From the NCBI RefSeq assembly GCF_003627215.1, contig NZ_CP032677.1:186001-250000 (forward strand): a stretch of DNA of 64,000 bases, given 5' to 3'. A model generated the notes under the pieces. That model was not told the DNA's origin. It worked only from the letters and a program-made list of their open reading frames with translations, and did not search any database. Position 1 is the stretch's first letter. Each line of letters begins with the position of its first letter. Positions 1 through 9,639 of the stretch are shown piece after piece. Made by a program: the position numbers and the translations under genes. Source of the stretch: Pseudomonas sp. Leaf58 (GTDB lineage Bacteria; Pseudomonadota; Gammaproteobacteria; Pseudomonadales; Pseudomonadaceae).

Positions 1-447
1 CAGGGCGGCAAGGCACTGTTGCCCGCCGACCCGTTCGGGCAGGCCAAGGTGCGTGAACTGCTCAAAGAGATCGAGCTGTACATCGAGCTGCCGGCGCGTA
101 CCTGCTATGCCGAATCATTCTTCGGCATGTCGGTGGAACCGCTGATCAAGGAAAAAGCCCGTGCCGATTTGCTGGCGGGGTTCGCCACGCTCAAACGCAA
201 CGGTCGCTTCGCACCCTATGTGGCGGGTGAGCAACTGACGTTGGCAGACCTGATGTTCTGCTTCTCGGTCGACCTGGCCTGTGCCGTGGGCAAGAAGGTG
301 CTGAATATCGACTTCCTGGCAGACTTCCCGCAGGCCAAGGCGTTGCTGCAACTGATGGGCGAGAACCCGCACATGGCGCGGATCGTGGCGGACAAGGAGG
401 CGGCGATGCCGGCCTTCATGGAGATGATTCGGAGCGGCAAGCGCTAA
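1..447 (+). CDS. Glutathione S-transferase family protein, C-terminal part (5' end outside window)
   Basis: The reading frame is open from base 1 and ends at a TAA at 445-447, so the start and the thioredoxin-like N-terminal domain lie upstream of the window. The visible 148 residues are helical and fit a GST C-terminal domain: 'VAGEQLTLADLMFCFSVDLA' carries the conserved 'LTxAD' N-capping box of GST helix 6. The family conjugates glutathione to electrophiles in the cytoplasm. The substrate cannot be told from this part. It is followed by a REP pair and the convergent argH. A GST gene beside argH is the order I recall in P. putida genomes. Confidence 0.8.
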   Translation, partial: QGGKALLPADPFGQAKVRELLKEIELYIELPARTCYAESFFGMSVEPLIKEKARADLLAGFATLKRNGRFAPYVAGEQLTLADLMFCFSVDLACAVGKKVLNIDFLADFPQAKALLQLMGENPHMARIVADKEAAMPAFMEMIRSGKR

Positions 448-463
448 GATCGGTATTGGGCCA

Positions 464-528
464 TTCGCGGGTAAACCCGCTCCTACAGGTACAGCGCGGC
501 CCTCTGTAGGAGCGGGTTTACCCGCGAA
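464..528. repeat. REP inverted pair
   Basis: Two facing copies of the P. putida type REP: 'TTCGCGGGTAAACCCGCTCC' on the left and its complement 'GGAGCGGGTTTACCCGCGAA' on the right, separated by a short spacer. It lies between the convergent GST and argH genes and may act as a bidirectional terminator or mRNA stabiliser (inference). Confidence 0.85.
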
Positions 529-554
529 CGAGGGCGAAGCCCTCGCCCTGGGCC

Positions 555-1949
555 TTAGCGCGAAGCCAGCAGGTCCTTGCCACGAACCACAGCAGCACGC
601 ACCTGTGCTGGCGCCGTACCACCAATGTGGTTACGCGCATTCACCGAGCCTTCCAGGGTCAGCACAGCAAACACGTCTTGCTCGATCTGGTCGCTGAACT
701 GGCGCAGTTCGTCCAGGCTCATCTCGGCCAGGTCCTTGCCTGTGTCCACCCCATACTTCACCGCGTGGCCAACGATTTCGTGGCAGTCACGGAACGGCAG
801 GCCACGACGTACCAGGTAGTCGGCCAGGTCGGTGGCGGTGGAGAAACCACGCAAGGCCGCTTCACGCATGATGGCGTGCTTGGGCTTGATCGCCGGGATC
901 ATGTCGGCAAAAGCACGCAGCGAGTCGCGCAGGGTGTCGGCGGCGTCGAACAGCGGCTCCTTGTCTTCCTGGTTGTCCTTGTTGTAAGCCAGCGGTTGGC
1001 CTTTCATCAAGGTCAGCAGGCCGGTCAGGGCGCCGAACACGCGGCCGCTCTTGCCGCGTACCAGCTCTGGCACATCCGGGTTCTTTTTCTGCGGCATGAT
1101 CGAGCTGCCGGTACAGAAGCGGTCCGGCAGGTCAATGAACTGGAACTGCGCGCTGGTCCACAGCACCAGCTCTTCGGAGAAGCGCGACAGGTGCATCATC
1201 GCCACGCTGGCAGCCGCGCAGAATTCGATGGCGAAGTCACGGTCCGACACGCCGTCCAGCGAGTTGCCGGCTACGGCTTCGAAGCCCAGCAGCTTGCAAG
1301 TGAGTTCGCGATCGATCGGGTAGGTGGTACCGGCCAGCGCAGCGCTGCCCAGTGGCATGCGGTTGGCACGCTTGCGGCAGTCGACCAGGCGCTCGTAGTC
1401 GCGGCTGAGCATTTCGAACCAGGCCAGCAGGTGGTGGCCGAAGGTGACCGGCTGGGCCGTCTGCAGGTGAGTGAAACCGGGCATGATGGTTTCGGCTTCA
1501 CGCTCGGCCTGTTCGAGCAGGCCCTGCTGCAGGCGGGTGATTTCGGCCAAGATCAGGTCGATTTCGTCGCGCAGCCACAGGCGAATGTCGGTAGCCACCT
1601 GGTCGTTGCGGCTACGCCCGGTGTGCAGCTTCTTGCCGGTGATACCGATACGGTCGGTCAGGCGTGCCTCGATGTTCATGTGCACGTCTTCGAGGTCGAC
1701 GCGCCAGTCGAAGGCGCCGGCCTCGATCTCGCCCTGGATGGTCTTCAGGCCATCGATGATGGTGTCGCGCTCGGCATCGCTGAGCACGCCGACCTGCGCC
1801 AGCATGGTGGCATGGGCGATCGAACCCATGATGTCGTGGCGGTACAGGCGCTTGTCGAAATCGACCGAGGCGGTGAAACGGGCGACGAAGGCGTCGACGG
1901 GTTCACTGAAGCGGCCGCCCCAGGACTGATTGGTCTTGTCGGTGCTCAT
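555..1949 (-). CDS. argH: Argininosuccinate lyase
   Basis: Cleaves argininosuccinate to arginine and fumarate, the last step of arginine biosynthesis, as a cytoplasmic homotetramer. The 464-residue protein has the family length. Visible landmarks are '[13 protein letters not shown]' at about 109-121, the catalytic His161 in '[10 protein letters not shown]', and the fumarase/lyase signature '[12 protein letters not shown]' at 281-292 with the catalytic serine. The start chosen is the ATG at 1949 ('[10 protein letters not shown]'). An in-frame ATG four codons upstream (1961) is possible but would add only 'MSEF'. It is transcribed divergently from the algR-type gene, as in other pseudomonads. 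Confidence 0.97.
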   Translation of the reverse strand: MSTDKTNQSWGGRFSEPVDAFVARFTASVDFDKRLYRHDIMGSIAHATMLAQVGVLSDAERDTIIDGLKTIQGEIEAGAFDWRVDLEDVHMNIEARLTDRIGITGKKLHTGRSRNDQVATDIRLWLRDEIDLILAEITRLQQGLLEQAEREAETIMPGFTHLQTAQPVTFGHHLLAWFEMLSRDYERLVDCRKRANRMPLGSAALAGTTYPIDRELTCKLLGFEAVAGNSLDGVSDRDFAIEFCAAASVAMMHLSRFSEELVLWTSAQFQFIDLPDRFCTGSSIMPQKKNPDVPELVRGKSGRVFGALTGLLTLMKGQPLAYNKDNQEDKEPLFDAADTLRDSLRAFADMIPAIKPKHAIMREAALRGFSTATDLADYLVRRGLPFRDCHEIVGHAVKYGVDTGKDLAEMSLDELRQFSDQIEQDVFAVLTLEGSVNARNHIGGTAPAQVRAAVVRGKDLLASR

Positions 1950-2245
1950 GAATTCACTCATTGCAGGCGTGAACGAAAAAGTGGCGCCGATAATAGCAGG
2001 GTTGGGCTTGCTGCCGCAGGGCGCCGGTCGAGAGAAATGCCCGGAAGTCGGCAGAGAAGGATTTTAAGGAATGAACGGCAGTGTTCCACGGACCGTCTAC
2101 AGTTGGACAAAGGACTGGCAGTGAATCTGCCAGCCGAGTGAATCTTTGGCCATCGCACCGGTCTAGAGCGTGACCGCAGTGTCGCTCGAACTACACCTGT
2201 CTACGCTATACCTGTGCGAGACTCATTCAGGAATCCAGCGCAATT
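1950..2245. promoter_or_regulatory. Divergent argH / algR intergenic region
   Basis: This 296-bp region between divergent genes must hold the promoters of both. I see no credible ORF in it. In particular there is no trace of the histidine kinase gene algZ/fimS, which sits between argH and algR in P. aeruginosa. No convincing -35/-10 pair could be assigned by eye. Confidence 0.5.
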
Positions 2246-2989
2246 ATGAATGTCCTGATCGTTGATGACGAACCCCAAGGCCGTGAACGCCTCAGCCGGC
2301 TGCTCGGCGAACTGGAGGGTTACACCGTGCTGGAGCCTAGCGCCACCAACGGCGAGGAGGCCCTGGCGCTGATCGAGAGCCTCAAGCCCGATGTGGTCCT
2401 GCTGGACATCGGCATGCCAGGCCTGGATGGCCTGCAGGTTGCCGCTCGCCTGTGCGAGCGCGAGGCGCCGCCGGCGGTGGTGTTTTGCACCGGCGACGAT
2501 GAATACGGTGCCGAGGCTTTCAAGGACAGTACCCTCAGCCATGTGACCAAGCCTTTCCAGGTGCACGCGTTGCGCGACGCTTTGCGCAAGGCCGAAAAAC
2601 CCAACCGCGCCCAATTGGCGGCGCTCACCCGGCCGGCCAATGAAGGTGGCGGCCCACGTAGCCACATCAGTGCTCGCACACGCAAAGGCATTGAGCTGAT
2701 CCCTTTGCCCCAGGTGATCTATTTCATTGCCGACCATAAGTACGTGACCTTGCGCCACGAAGCTGGGGAAGTGCTGCTCGACGAGCCGCTCAAGGCCCTG
2801 GAAGACGAGTTTGGCGAACGCTTTGTGCGTATCCACCGTAATGCGTTGGTCGCCCGTGAGCGTATCGAACGACTACAGCGTACCCCACTGGGGCATTTTC
2901 AGTTGTTCCTGAAGGGCCTGGACGGCGATGCCCTGACCGTCAGCCGGCGCCATGTGGCCGGTGTACGCAAGATGATGCAAACCCTCTGA
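2246..2989 (+). CDS. algR: LytTR-family response regulator, AlgR-like
   Basis: A two-domain response regulator of 247 residues. Residues 1-120 are a receiver with the acidic pair in 'LIVDDEPQGR', phospho-acceptor Asp54 in 'VVLLDIGMPG', and the conserved lysine in 'VTKPFQ'. Residues about 140-245 are a LytTR DNA-binding domain ('FVRIHRNALVARERIERLQR'). In P. aeruginosa AlgR controls alginate, type IV pili and virulence genes and is paired with AlgZ. Here no kinase gene is adjacent, so its input is unknown. It is divergent from argH and followed by a REP pair and hemC, the usual alg-hem order. Confidence 0.92.
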   Translation: MNVLIVDDEPQGRERLSRLLGELEGYTVLEPSATNGEEALALIESLKPDVVLLDIGMPGLDGLQVAARLCEREAPPAVVFCTGDDEYGAEAFKDSTLSHVTKPFQVHALRDALRKAEKPNRAQLAALTRPANEGGGPRSHISARTRKGIELIPLPQVIYFIADHKYVTLRHEAGEVLLDEPLKALEDEFGERFVRIHRNALVARERIERLQRTPLGHFQLFLKGLDGDALTVSRRHVAGVRKMMQTL

Positions 2990-2992
2990 ACT

Positions 2993-3098
2993 TGTACCGG
3001 CCCAATCGCCGGCAAGCCAGGGCCCACAGGGACAGCGCCAGCCTTGAGCCATCCACGGCTCCTGTGGGAGCTGGCTTGCCGGCGATTGGGCCGGTACA
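2993..3098. repeat. REP-type inverted repeat between algR and hemC
   Basis: The 28-bp left arm (2993-3020) and right arm (3071-3098) are perfect complements ('TGTACCGGCCCAATCGCCGG' begins the left arm) around a 50-bp spacer. It would form a long hairpin in transcripts and separates algR from the heme operon. Confidence 0.85.
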
Positions 3099-3185
3099 GG
3101 CAAGCACAGGATCCTGATCCACATCTGCAAGCGATACCGGCGATGCTGTTATCATCGACAGCATTTCTCTGGATCGGGGCGTTCC

Positions 3186-4127
3186 ATGTCCACTCGCGAA
3201 ATCCGCATTGCCACTCGTAAAAGTGCCTTGGCCCTGTGGCAGGCCGAATACGTCAAAGCCCGCCTCGAGCAGGCCCACCCTGGTCTGTTGGTGACCCTGG
3301 TGCCCATGGTCAGCCGCGGTGACAAATTGCTCGACGCGCCGCTGGCAAAAATCGGCGGCAAGGGCCTGTTCGTCAAAGAACTGGAAACTGCCCTGCTGGA
3401 CAATGAAGCCGACATCGCCGTGCATTCGATGAAGGACGTGCCCATGGACTTCCCCGAAGGCCTGGGCTTGTATTGTATCTGCGAGCGCGAAGACCCGCGC
3501 GATGCCTTCGTCTCCAACCGCTTCGCCAGCCTCGACGCGCTGCCTGCCGGTAGTATCGTCGGCACCTCCAGCCTGCGCCGCCAGGCCCAACTGCTGGCGC
3601 GTCGCCCTGACCTGCAAATCCGCTTCCTGCGCGGTAACGTCAATACCCGCCTGGCCAAACTGGATGCTGGCGAGTACGACGCCATCATCCTCGCCGCCGC
3701 CGGCCTGATCCGCCTCGGCTTTGAAGACCGCATCACCGCCACCATCAGCGTCGAGGACAGCCTGCCGGCTGGCGGGCAGGGCGCAGTGGGCATCGAATGC
3801 CGCAGCGCCGACCGCGAAATTCACGCGCTGCTGACACCGCTGCACCATGCTGACACCGCCGACCGGGTGGTGGCTGAGCGTGCCCTGAACAAACGCCTGA
3901 ATGGCGGCTGCCAAGTGCCGATTGCCTGCTACGCGGTACTCGAAGGTGACCAGCTGTGGCTACGCGGCCTGGTTGGCCAACCCAGCGGCGCTAGCCTACT
4001 GGTGGCAGACGCCCGTGCACCCCGCGTGGCTGCCGAAACCCTAGGCGTGCAGGTGGCCGAGGACCTGCTGGGCCAGGGCGCCGAGGCCATCCTCAAGGAA
4101 GTTTACGGCGAGGCCGGCCACCCGTGA
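3186..4127 (+). CDS. hemC: Hydroxymethylbilane synthase (porphobilinogen deaminase)
   Basis: Condenses four porphobilinogen molecules to hydroxymethylbilane in heme synthesis. The 313-residue length is standard. The dipyrromethane-binding Cys242 sits in '[12 protein letters not shown]' and the catalytic Asp84 in '[10 protein letters not shown]', both matching E. coli numbering. Arginine-rich cofactor contacts are seen in '[11 protein letters not shown]'. A -10-like 'TTATCAT' (3149-3155) lies about 30 bp ahead of the ATG. The stop overlaps the GTG start of hemD by 4 bp, so translation is probably coupled. Confidence 0.98.
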   Translation: MSTREIRIATRKSALALWQAEYVKARLEQAHPGLLVTLVPMVSRGDKLLDAPLAKIGGKGLFVKELETALLDNEADIAVHSMKDVPMDFPEGLGLYCICEREDPRDAFVSNRFASLDALPAGSIVGTSSLRRQAQLLARRPDLQIRFLRGNVNTRLAKLDAGEYDAIILAAAGLIRLGFEDRITATISVEDSLPAGGQGAVGIECRSADREIHALLTPLHHADTADRVVAERALNKRLNGGCQVPIACYAVLEGDQLWLRGLVGQPSGASLLVADARAPRVAAETLGVQVAEDLLGQGAEAILKEVYGEAGHP

Positions 4128-4891
4128 GCCCATGGCGCCTGTTGCTGACCCGGCCTGCCGAGGACTGTGCGGCACTGGCGCAAAGCCTGGCGGCAGCTGG
4201 GGTGGGCAGTAGCTGCCTGCCGCTGCTGGCGATTGAACCCGTCGCTGTGGATAACCAGCAACGCTTGTTGCTGGAGGGCTTGCCGGGCTTCCAGGCGATC
4301 ATTGTGGTCAGCAAACCAGCCGCGAGGTTGCTGCTCGATCAACTGGCCCAGGCCGGCTTGCAGCCGCCACGGCAAAACTGGTTCACCGTAGGCGAGGCGA
4401 CCGCTGCAGTACTGCAGGAGGCGGGCCTGATGGTCAGTGTTCCGCGGCGTGGTGATGACAGCGAAGCCTTGCTGGCGCTACCGGCCCTGCACCAGGCTGT
4501 TGCCGCGCCAGCTTCGCGCATCTTGATCGTTCGTGGCGTTGGAGGTCGCGAACTGCTGGCAGAGCGTCTTGCACAGCAAGGTGCTAGTGTCGATTATCTG
4601 GAACTGTATCGTCGCTGCCTGCCGGCTTACCCGGCGGGCACTCTGATGCGCCGCATCGAAGCGGAACGCCTCAATGGCCTGGTGGTCAGCAGTGGGCAGG
4701 GTTTTGAACACTTGCAGCAGGTGGCCGGCGCCGATTGGCCGCAGCTGGCGTGCCTGCCGCTGTTCGTGCCCAGCCCGCGGGTGGCGGAACAGGCCAGGGC
4801 CGCCGGGGCCCAACAGGTTGTGGATTGCCGTGGCGCCAGTGCCACGGCCTTGCTGGCAGCCGTGCAGCGCAGCGCTGCACCTGCCCTTTAA
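4124..4891 (+). CDS. hemD: Uroporphyrinogen-III synthase
   Basis: Closes hydroxymethylbilane to uroporphyrinogen III with inversion of ring D. The 255-residue product starts at a GTG overlapping the hemC stop ('GTGAGCC'). The N-terminal '[16 protein letters not shown]' and the later '[24 protein letters not shown]' type motif are typical of HemD, a family recognised mostly by fold and position because its sequence is poorly conserved. Placement directly after hemC makes the assignment secure. Confidence 0.95.
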   Translation: MSPWRLLLTRPAEDCAALAQSLAAAGVGSSCLPLLAIEPVAVDNQQRLLLEGLPGFQAIIVVSKPAARLLLDQLAQAGLQPPRQNWFTVGEATAAVLQEAGLMVSVPRRGDDSEALLALPALHQAVAAPASRILIVRGVGGRELLAERLAQQGASVDYLELYRRCLPAYPAGTLMRRIEAERLNGLVVSSGQGFEHLQQVAGADWPQLACLPLFVPSPRVAEQARAAGAQQVVDCRGASATALLAAVQRSAAPAL

Positions 4892-4936
4892 GGCGCTAAG
4901 CTGAACGCGATGCGCCCCCATGCAAAGGATGGATAC

Positions 4937-6037
4937 GTGAGCGAGACTGTCTTGTCCAATAACGATCAGCCGTCGGCACAGGCGCCGACGGAACCCGTTA
5001 CCACCCCACCTGCCAAGCGCTCTGGCAGTGGCCTGGCAGCATTGGCCCTGTTGTTGGGTGCGGCCGGGGTTGCGGTAGGTGGCTGGGGTGTCTGGCAGGT
5101 GCGTCAACTGCAAGGCAGCGAATTCAACCAAGGTCAGCATATCGAGGCACTGAACCAGCGCGCCGAGGCTCTGCAGCAGCGTGAGCAGCAGATCAGCGCG
5201 CAACTCGCCAGCTTGCCGGCTGCCAGTGAACTGGAAGACCGCCGGCGCCTGGTAGCGCAGCTGCAAGGCGACCAGCAACGCCTCAGCCAGCGCCTGGAAA
5301 CCGTGCTAGGCGAAAGCCGCAAGGAGTGGCGCTTAGCCGAAGCCGAGCACCTGCTGCGCTTAGCCACGCTGCGCCTGTCGGCACTGCAGGACATTACCAG
5401 TGCCAAGGCCTTGGTCGAAGGCGCCGACGAAATCCTGCGCGAACAGAGCGACCCGGGTGCCTTCGCCGCTCGTGAGCAACTGGCACGCAGCCTGGCGACA
5501 CTCAACAGCACCCAGCAACCAGACCGTACCGGCCTGTTCCTGAAATTGGCCGCACAGCGCGAATTGGTGCAGCAACTCAGCGCCCAGTCGCCCGAGTTCG
5601 CCAGTAATGCCGATGCGCTCGGCGCCCTCACCGCCGACGGCGATGGCGCCAGTCGCCTGTCGCAGTGGTGGGCGGAGATATCCAAGTACTTCCAGATCGA
5701 CTTTAACGCCGATGACAATGTGCGCCCGCTGCTGGCCGGGCAACAGCTGAACCAGCTACGCCTGGCACTGAGCCTGACCATCGAGCAGGCCCAGTGGGCG
5801 GCGCTCAACGGTGAGGCCAAGGTCTACACCCAGGCGCTGGACGATGCCCGCAGTGTGTTGCTGGCCAACTTCAACGCCGACAACCCGCAAAGCAAGGCCA
5901 TGCTCGACAGCCTCAATGCCCTGGCCGAACAACCGGTTTCGGTGGTAACCCCCGACCTGAGCGAAAGCCTGGCCGCGGTGCAGGCCTACATTCAGCGCCG
6001 GCATCTGCCGGCTGAGGCTGAAGGGGGCAAGCCATGA
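4937..6037 (+). CDS. hemX: HemX-like membrane protein of the heme operon
   Basis: The protein has a Pro/Thr-rich cytoplasmic start, one membrane segment (about residues 31-52, 'GLAALALLLGAAGVAVGGWG'), a Gln/Glu-rich coiled coil (about 60-115) and a helical C-terminal domain. It belongs to the HemX family often mislabelled uroporphyrinogen-III methyltransferase. No methyltransferase motif is visible, so a structural or scaffolding role is more likely. The GTG at 4937 is chosen because 'AAAGGATGG' (4924-4932) is a good ribosome site. The upstream in-frame ATG at 4910 lacks one. Its stop overlaps the hemY start (ATGA). Confidence 0.88.
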   Translation: MSETVLSNNDQPSAQAPTEPVTTPPAKRSGSGLAALALLLGAAGVAVGGWGVWQVRQLQGSEFNQGQHIEALNQRAEALQQREQQISAQLASLPAASELEDRRRLVAQLQGDQQRLSQRLETVLGESRKEWRLAEAEHLLRLATLRLSALQDITSAKALVEGADEILREQSDPGAFAAREQLARSLATLNSTQQPDRTGLFLKLAAQRELVQQLSAQSPEFASNADALGALTADGDGASRLSQWWAEISKYFQIDFNADDNVRPLLAGQQLNQLRLALSLTIEQAQWAALNGEAKVYTQALDDARSVLLANFNADNPQSKAMLDSLNALAEQPVSVVTPDLSESLAAVQAYIQRRHLPAEAEGGKP

Positions 6038-7272
6038 AGCGTGTCTATCTGCTGGCTGTGCTGGCGATCGTGGTGGCTGCGGCGCTGGGCATCGCCGTTG
6101 CCAAGCACAGCGGCTATGTGCTGGTTTCTTATGGCAGCTTCCGTTATCAGTCAGGGCTGTGGGCGGCCTTGGGCGGGTTGCTGGCTGTCGGCGTGCTGCT
6201 GTGGCTGCTGCGCTACCTGGTTGGCCTGGTGCTGACGTCCAGTGGCGTGGTCAACCCGTGGTCGCGACGTAACCGCAGCCGGCGCATCCGCCTGGCCATC
6301 GAACAGGGCCAGTTGGACCTCGCCGAGGGCCGCTGGGCCAGTGCCCAGCGCCACCTGCACCGTGCCGCCGAGGCCGAGCGCCAGCCGTTGCTGTACTACC
6401 TGGGTGCGGCGCGTGCCGCCAACGAACAAGGCCGAACTGAAGACAGCGATAACCTGCTGGAGCGTGCTTTGGAGCGCCAGCCGCAAGCGGAACTGGCCAT
6501 CGCCCTGACCCATGCGCAGTTGCAGATGGACCGTGGCGAAAGCGATGGGGCCCTGGAAACCCTGTTGGCCATGCAGGAGCGCCACCCGCACAACAGCCAG
6601 GTATTGCGCCTGCTGCAGCGCCTGTACCTGGAGCGCGGCGATTGGTCGGCATTGATCCGCCTGCTGCCAGACCTGCGCAAGGGCAAGGTGCTGCCGGCCG
6701 CCGAGCTTGCCACCTTGGAGCAACGTGCCTGGGGGCAGAACCTAAGCCTGGCCACTACCCGTGGCGAGGATGCACAAAGTGCCCGTCAAGCTTTGGAACG
6801 CGCTTGGCAGCAACTGACTGCAGCCCAACGGCAAGAGCCACAACTGGTGCTGGCCTACGCTGAGCAATTGCGCCAAGTGGGCGCCCAAGGCGAGGCCGAG
6901 CAAGTGCTGCGTACCGCGCTCAAGCGTGAGTATGAAAGCCACCTGGCCCGTTTGTACGGCCTGGTGCGCGGCGATGACCCGGCACGCCAGCTGCAAACCG
7001 CCGAAGGTTGGCTTAAGGCTCATCCGCAAGATGCCAGCCTGCTGCTGACCCTGGGCCGCTTGAGCTTGCAGAACCGCCTGTGGGGCAAGGCGCGTGATTA
7101 CCTGGAAAACAGCCTGCGCCTGGAGCGCAACCCCGAAACCTGCGCTGAGTTGGCGCGCCTGCTCGCCGGCCTTGGCGAGACCGAGCGCAGCAATCAGTTG
7201 TTCCAGGAGGGCCTCGGCCTGCTGGACGAGCGTCTGCTTGCCCTGCCGTTGCCAGAAGGCATACGCGCCTGA
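6034..7272 (+). CDS. hemY: HemY-like TPR membrane protein
   Basis: A 412-residue protein with two N-terminal membrane segments (about 3-22 and 42-66) followed by a long alpha-helical region of TPR-like repeats, e.g. 'AQRHLHRAAEAERQPLLYYL'. This is the HemY_N plus TPR architecture found at the end of gammaproteobacterial hemCDXY operons. It is unrelated to Gram-positive HemY (protoporphyrinogen oxidase). Its role is not settled; a link to heme-pathway organisation or envelope biogenesis is proposed for the family. It overlaps hemX by 4 bp. Confidence 0.9.
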   Translation: MKRVYLLAVLAIVVAAALGIAVAKHSGYVLVSYGSFRYQSGLWAALGGLLAVGVLLWLLRYLVGLVLTSSGVVNPWSRRNRSRRIRLAIEQGQLDLAEGRWASAQRHLHRAAEAERQPLLYYLGAARAANEQGRTEDSDNLLERALERQPQAELAIALTHAQLQMDRGESDGALETLLAMQERHPHNSQVLRLLQRLYLERGDWSALIRLLPDLRKGKVLPAAELATLEQRAWGQNLSLATTRGEDAQSARQALERAWQQLTAAQRQEPQLVLAYAEQLRQVGAQGEAEQVLRTALKREYESHLARLYGLVRGDDPARQLQTAEGWLKAHPQDASLLLTLGRLSLQNRLWGKARDYLENSLRLERNPETCAELARLLAGLGETERSNQLFQEGLGLLDERLLALPLPEGIRA

Positions 7273-7283
7273 CCTACCCCTAG

Positions 7284-7308
7284 GCCCGCGCCAAGGTGCG
7301 GGCTTTGG
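7284..7308 (+). terminator. Possible terminator after hemY
   Basis: Stem 'GCCCGC' / 'GCGGGC' (7284-7289 and 7298-7303) followed by TTT only. The T-tract is short, so this is a weak intrinsic terminator at best. Confidence 0.4.
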
Positions 7309-7493
7309 GGGCGGGTAACTTGTCTTTCGACGTAGGTTAGATCTGCGGTCCATTTCTTCAGACGTTTCCTACCAATTGGTTGGAAATTTCCTTCGTGCTT
7401 CAGTGACTTGTCGCTGCTGTCGCGCCTTGAAACAAAGCCTGCCTTTCCTCTACCGTTTCAAGCTAATTCATCATCCCGGGACCTTAACCGCCC

Positions 7494-8000
7494 ATGCTGC
7501 CGGCCCGTTTGCGCACCTTTTTCCTCCCCGCCTGCCTGGCCGCAGTGGCGGTACTGGGTGTGTCCTTGCACCTGGAAAACGCCTTGGGGTTGGTACCGTG
7601 CCCGTTGTGCTTCAGCCAGCGGCTGCTGCTTGGTGCATACGCGCTGCTGTGCCTCGCGGCTGTACTGCAGGCGCCGGGCTCGCAGGGTATTCGCTGCTAC
7701 GCGCGGGCGACGCTGGGGTGCTCGCTGGGGGGCGCGTTGCTGGCGGCACGGCATGTCTGGCTGCAGGGCGCTGGGGGGGCCATTCAGGTGTGCCCGGTGC
7801 CGATTGGGCGGGTGTTCGAGCAATCCTGGGGCGAGGCGGTGCGGCAATTGTTGCTCGGCGGCCCAGACTGCCACTCGCTGGCCTGGAGCTTTCTGGACCT
7901 GACGCTGCCGGAATGGAGCCTGTTGGCCTTCCTGCTGCTGGCGGCGCTACCCCTGAGCTGTCTGCTGGCGTATCGTTTCCGCACCCTGGCAAGAACTTGA
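7494..8000 (+). CDS. dsbB: Disulfide bond formation protein B
   Basis: An inner-membrane quinone reductase that re-oxidises DsbA. The 168-residue protein has four membrane segments and both redox pairs: Cys36-Cys39 in 'VPCPLCFSQR', the CxxC of the first periplasmic loop, and Cys100 with Cys126 in the second loop ('IQVCPVPIG' and 'GGPDCHSL'). The gene sits between hemY and algQ, the position of dsbH in P. aeruginosa. Pseudomonads usually carry a second dsbB elsewhere, so this may be the accessory copy. Confidence 0.93.
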   Translation: MLPARLRTFFLPACLAAVAVLGVSLHLENALGLVPCPLCFSQRLLLGAYALLCLAAVLQAPGSQGIRCYARATLGCSLGGALLAARHVWLQGAGGAIQVCPVPIGRVFEQSWGEAVRQLLLGGPDCHSLAWSFLDLTLPEWSLLAFLLLAALPLSCLLAYRFRTLART

Positions 8001-8231
8001 CCTGGCGCAAGGCTGAGCCCATAGCGCGACCAATGGCGTTGTGACAGGGTATTAAACACTTGTATGAACTTTGTCCGCTGCGTACCTTGAAGGGCAGCAC
8101 GCGCGGGAATAATCTCCCAGCACGCATACCGAAAATACAACTGCTCGATGCCGTCCTGCTGATGTCACCTTTGTGCTGCGCGGTCGTGGTGCGAGGTGCA
8201 GCGGCATCTACCCAGAAGGGAAGAGATTGCC

Positions 8232-8702
8232 ATGCTCGATAGTTGTCAGAATGCCCAGGAACGCTGGGGTGGGGTTCACAAGCTGATCGATCGTTGGCTA
8301 GAGGAGCGCCAGGAGCTGGTGCAGGCATTCGGTGCCCTGCGCGATGCGAAGCCTGCCTTCGCCGACAAGGACACGAACGGGGACTTTTGCGCTCTCCTTG
8401 TCGACTACGTTTCGGCGTGGCATTTCGAAGTCTGTGAGCAACTGGTCAGTGAGGCCAAGGCTTTCGATGACGAAAAGGCGCTGAAGCTGGCCGAAGAGAT
8501 CAACCCAAGAATCAACGATATCACCCAGATCGCATTGGCCTTCAATGACCATTGCGCCAAGGCAGAGTGCAAGGACACCGAACGCTTCGCCGAGAAGCTG
8601 ACCAAGTTGGGTGCCCTATTGCACGAACGCTTCGAACTTGAAGACTGCCTGATCGAAGTGCTGCATAACGCGCACAAGGAAGAGGGCGCGGTGCAGGCCT
8701 GA
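8232..8702 (+). CDS. algQ: Anti-RNA polymerase sigma-70 factor, Rsd/AlgQ family
   Basis: Rsd/AlgQ proteins bind region 4 of sigma-70 and tilt RNA polymerase toward alternative sigma factors; in P. aeruginosa AlgQ affects alginate and siderophore genes. The 156-residue all-helical protein begins 'MLDSCQNAQERWGGVHKLID', typical of the family, with the conserved 'ERFELEDCLIEVLHNAH' helix near the C-terminus. The ATG at 8232 follows 'GGGAAGAGATTGCC'. An in-frame ATG at 8196 would add 12 unconserved residues. It is convergent with the FKBP gene. Confidence 0.93.
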   Translation: MLDSCQNAQERWGGVHKLIDRWLEERQELVQAFGALRDAKPAFADKDTNGDFCALLVDYVSAWHFEVCEQLVSEAKAFDDEKALKLAEEINPRINDITQIALAFNDHCAKAECKDTERFAEKLTKLGALLHERFELEDCLIEVLHNAHKEEGAVQA

Positions 8703-8711
8703 AGGTTGGTG

Positions 8712-9350
8712 TCAGTCACCAACCGCCAGCAATTCGATTTCGAATACCAAGGGTGTATAGGGTGCGATAAGGTCACCCGCGCCCTCGGCACCGTAGGCTT
8801 GTGCCGATGGAATCACCAGGCGCCATTTGGCGCCGGCGTGCATCTGCGGCAAAGCTACCTGCCAGCCTTCGATCACCGAATCCAGGCTGAACCACTGCGG
8901 CGTCTGGTTCTGGTCGAACACCGAGCCATCCGGCAGTCTGCCCACATAGCGCACCTGAACCTTGCCACCGGCTTTGGGCTGCGTACCGGTGCCTGCTTGC
9001 AGTTCGCTGTAGAGCACGCCTGCCGGTAGTTCGTGCATGCCATAGCGACCGCGCTCGTTGGCCAGAAAGCGTGTTTCGGCAGCTTGCAGCTTCTGCGTAG
9101 CGGCATCGCCTTCCTGCGCTTCATGCTGCTTAAGCACGGCCTGCATGCGTGCCTTGTCGAGCTTCAGCGGTTGCCCTTGGTAGGATTGGCGCAGGCCTTC
9201 GACCAGGTCATCCAGTTGCAGGCCGGGCATTTCCTGGCGCAGCCGCTCTCCCAGGCTGGCGCCAAGACTGTAGGCAAGGTCTCGGTTGTCGCTGTCAGCT
9301 AAGGCGACAGGCGCCAGCAGGCATAAAACTAAAACAAGATATCGAGGCAT
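8712..9350 (-). CDS. Periplasmic FKBP-type peptidyl-prolyl isomerase
   Basis: Catalyses cis-trans isomerisation of proline peptide bonds in secreted proteins. The start at 9350 gives a clear signal peptide ('MPRYLVLVLCLLAPVALA') and is preceded by 'AGGAACTGACC'. The open frame extends 50 codons upstream, but that part is not protein-like. Residues about 20-100 form the helical FKBP dimerisation domain ('YSLGASLGERLRQ'). Residues about 110-212 form the FKBP domain, with 'KVQVRYVGRLPDGSVFDQ' and 'RLVIPSAQAYGAEGAGDLI'. It lies between algQ and algP as in P. aeruginosa. Confidence 0.93.
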   Translation of the reverse strand: MPRYLVLVLCLLAPVALADSDNRDLAYSLGASLGERLRQEMPGLQLDDLVEGLRQSYQGQPLKLDKARMQAVLKQHEAQEGDAATQKLQAAETRFLANERGRYGMHELPAGVLYSELQAGTGTQPKAGGKVQVRYVGRLPDGSVFDQNQTPQWFSLDSVIEGWQVALPQMHAGAKWRLVIPSAQAYGAEGAGDLIAPYTPLVFEIELLAVGD

Positions 9351-9639
9351 GGTCAGTTCCTGCGCCAATGAGCGTGGAAGTATGCCAGCGTTCAGTTTTG
9401 TATTGTGTGCTCGCGATCCTTGTAGGCGCGACACAAGGTCGCTCAGGGGCGCGGGGCAATTCAGATAATTGGTAAATATCAGCAATGATTTATTCAGCAA
9501 CTACACTTGCACGGAGCTGCAAGATAACAACTTTGCCCAGGCATGCAACGCGGCGTAAATATTACTGTCAACATGCCCTAGCGGCGGTAGCAGCAGAAGC
9601 ATAGTATGAGCCGCAATCTCGTCAGCCAGGAGGTAAACC

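Noticed and set aside
627..2141. A 504-codon open frame on the plus strand opposite argH
   Set aside because: It is the mirror of a highly conserved argH in GC-rich DNA. Its composition is not protein-like and argH carries all catalytic motifs.
4937..6037. HemX as an active uroporphyrinogen-III methyltransferase
   Set aside because: No SAM-binding or tetrapyrrole methylase motifs are visible; the protein is a single-span membrane protein with a coiled coil.
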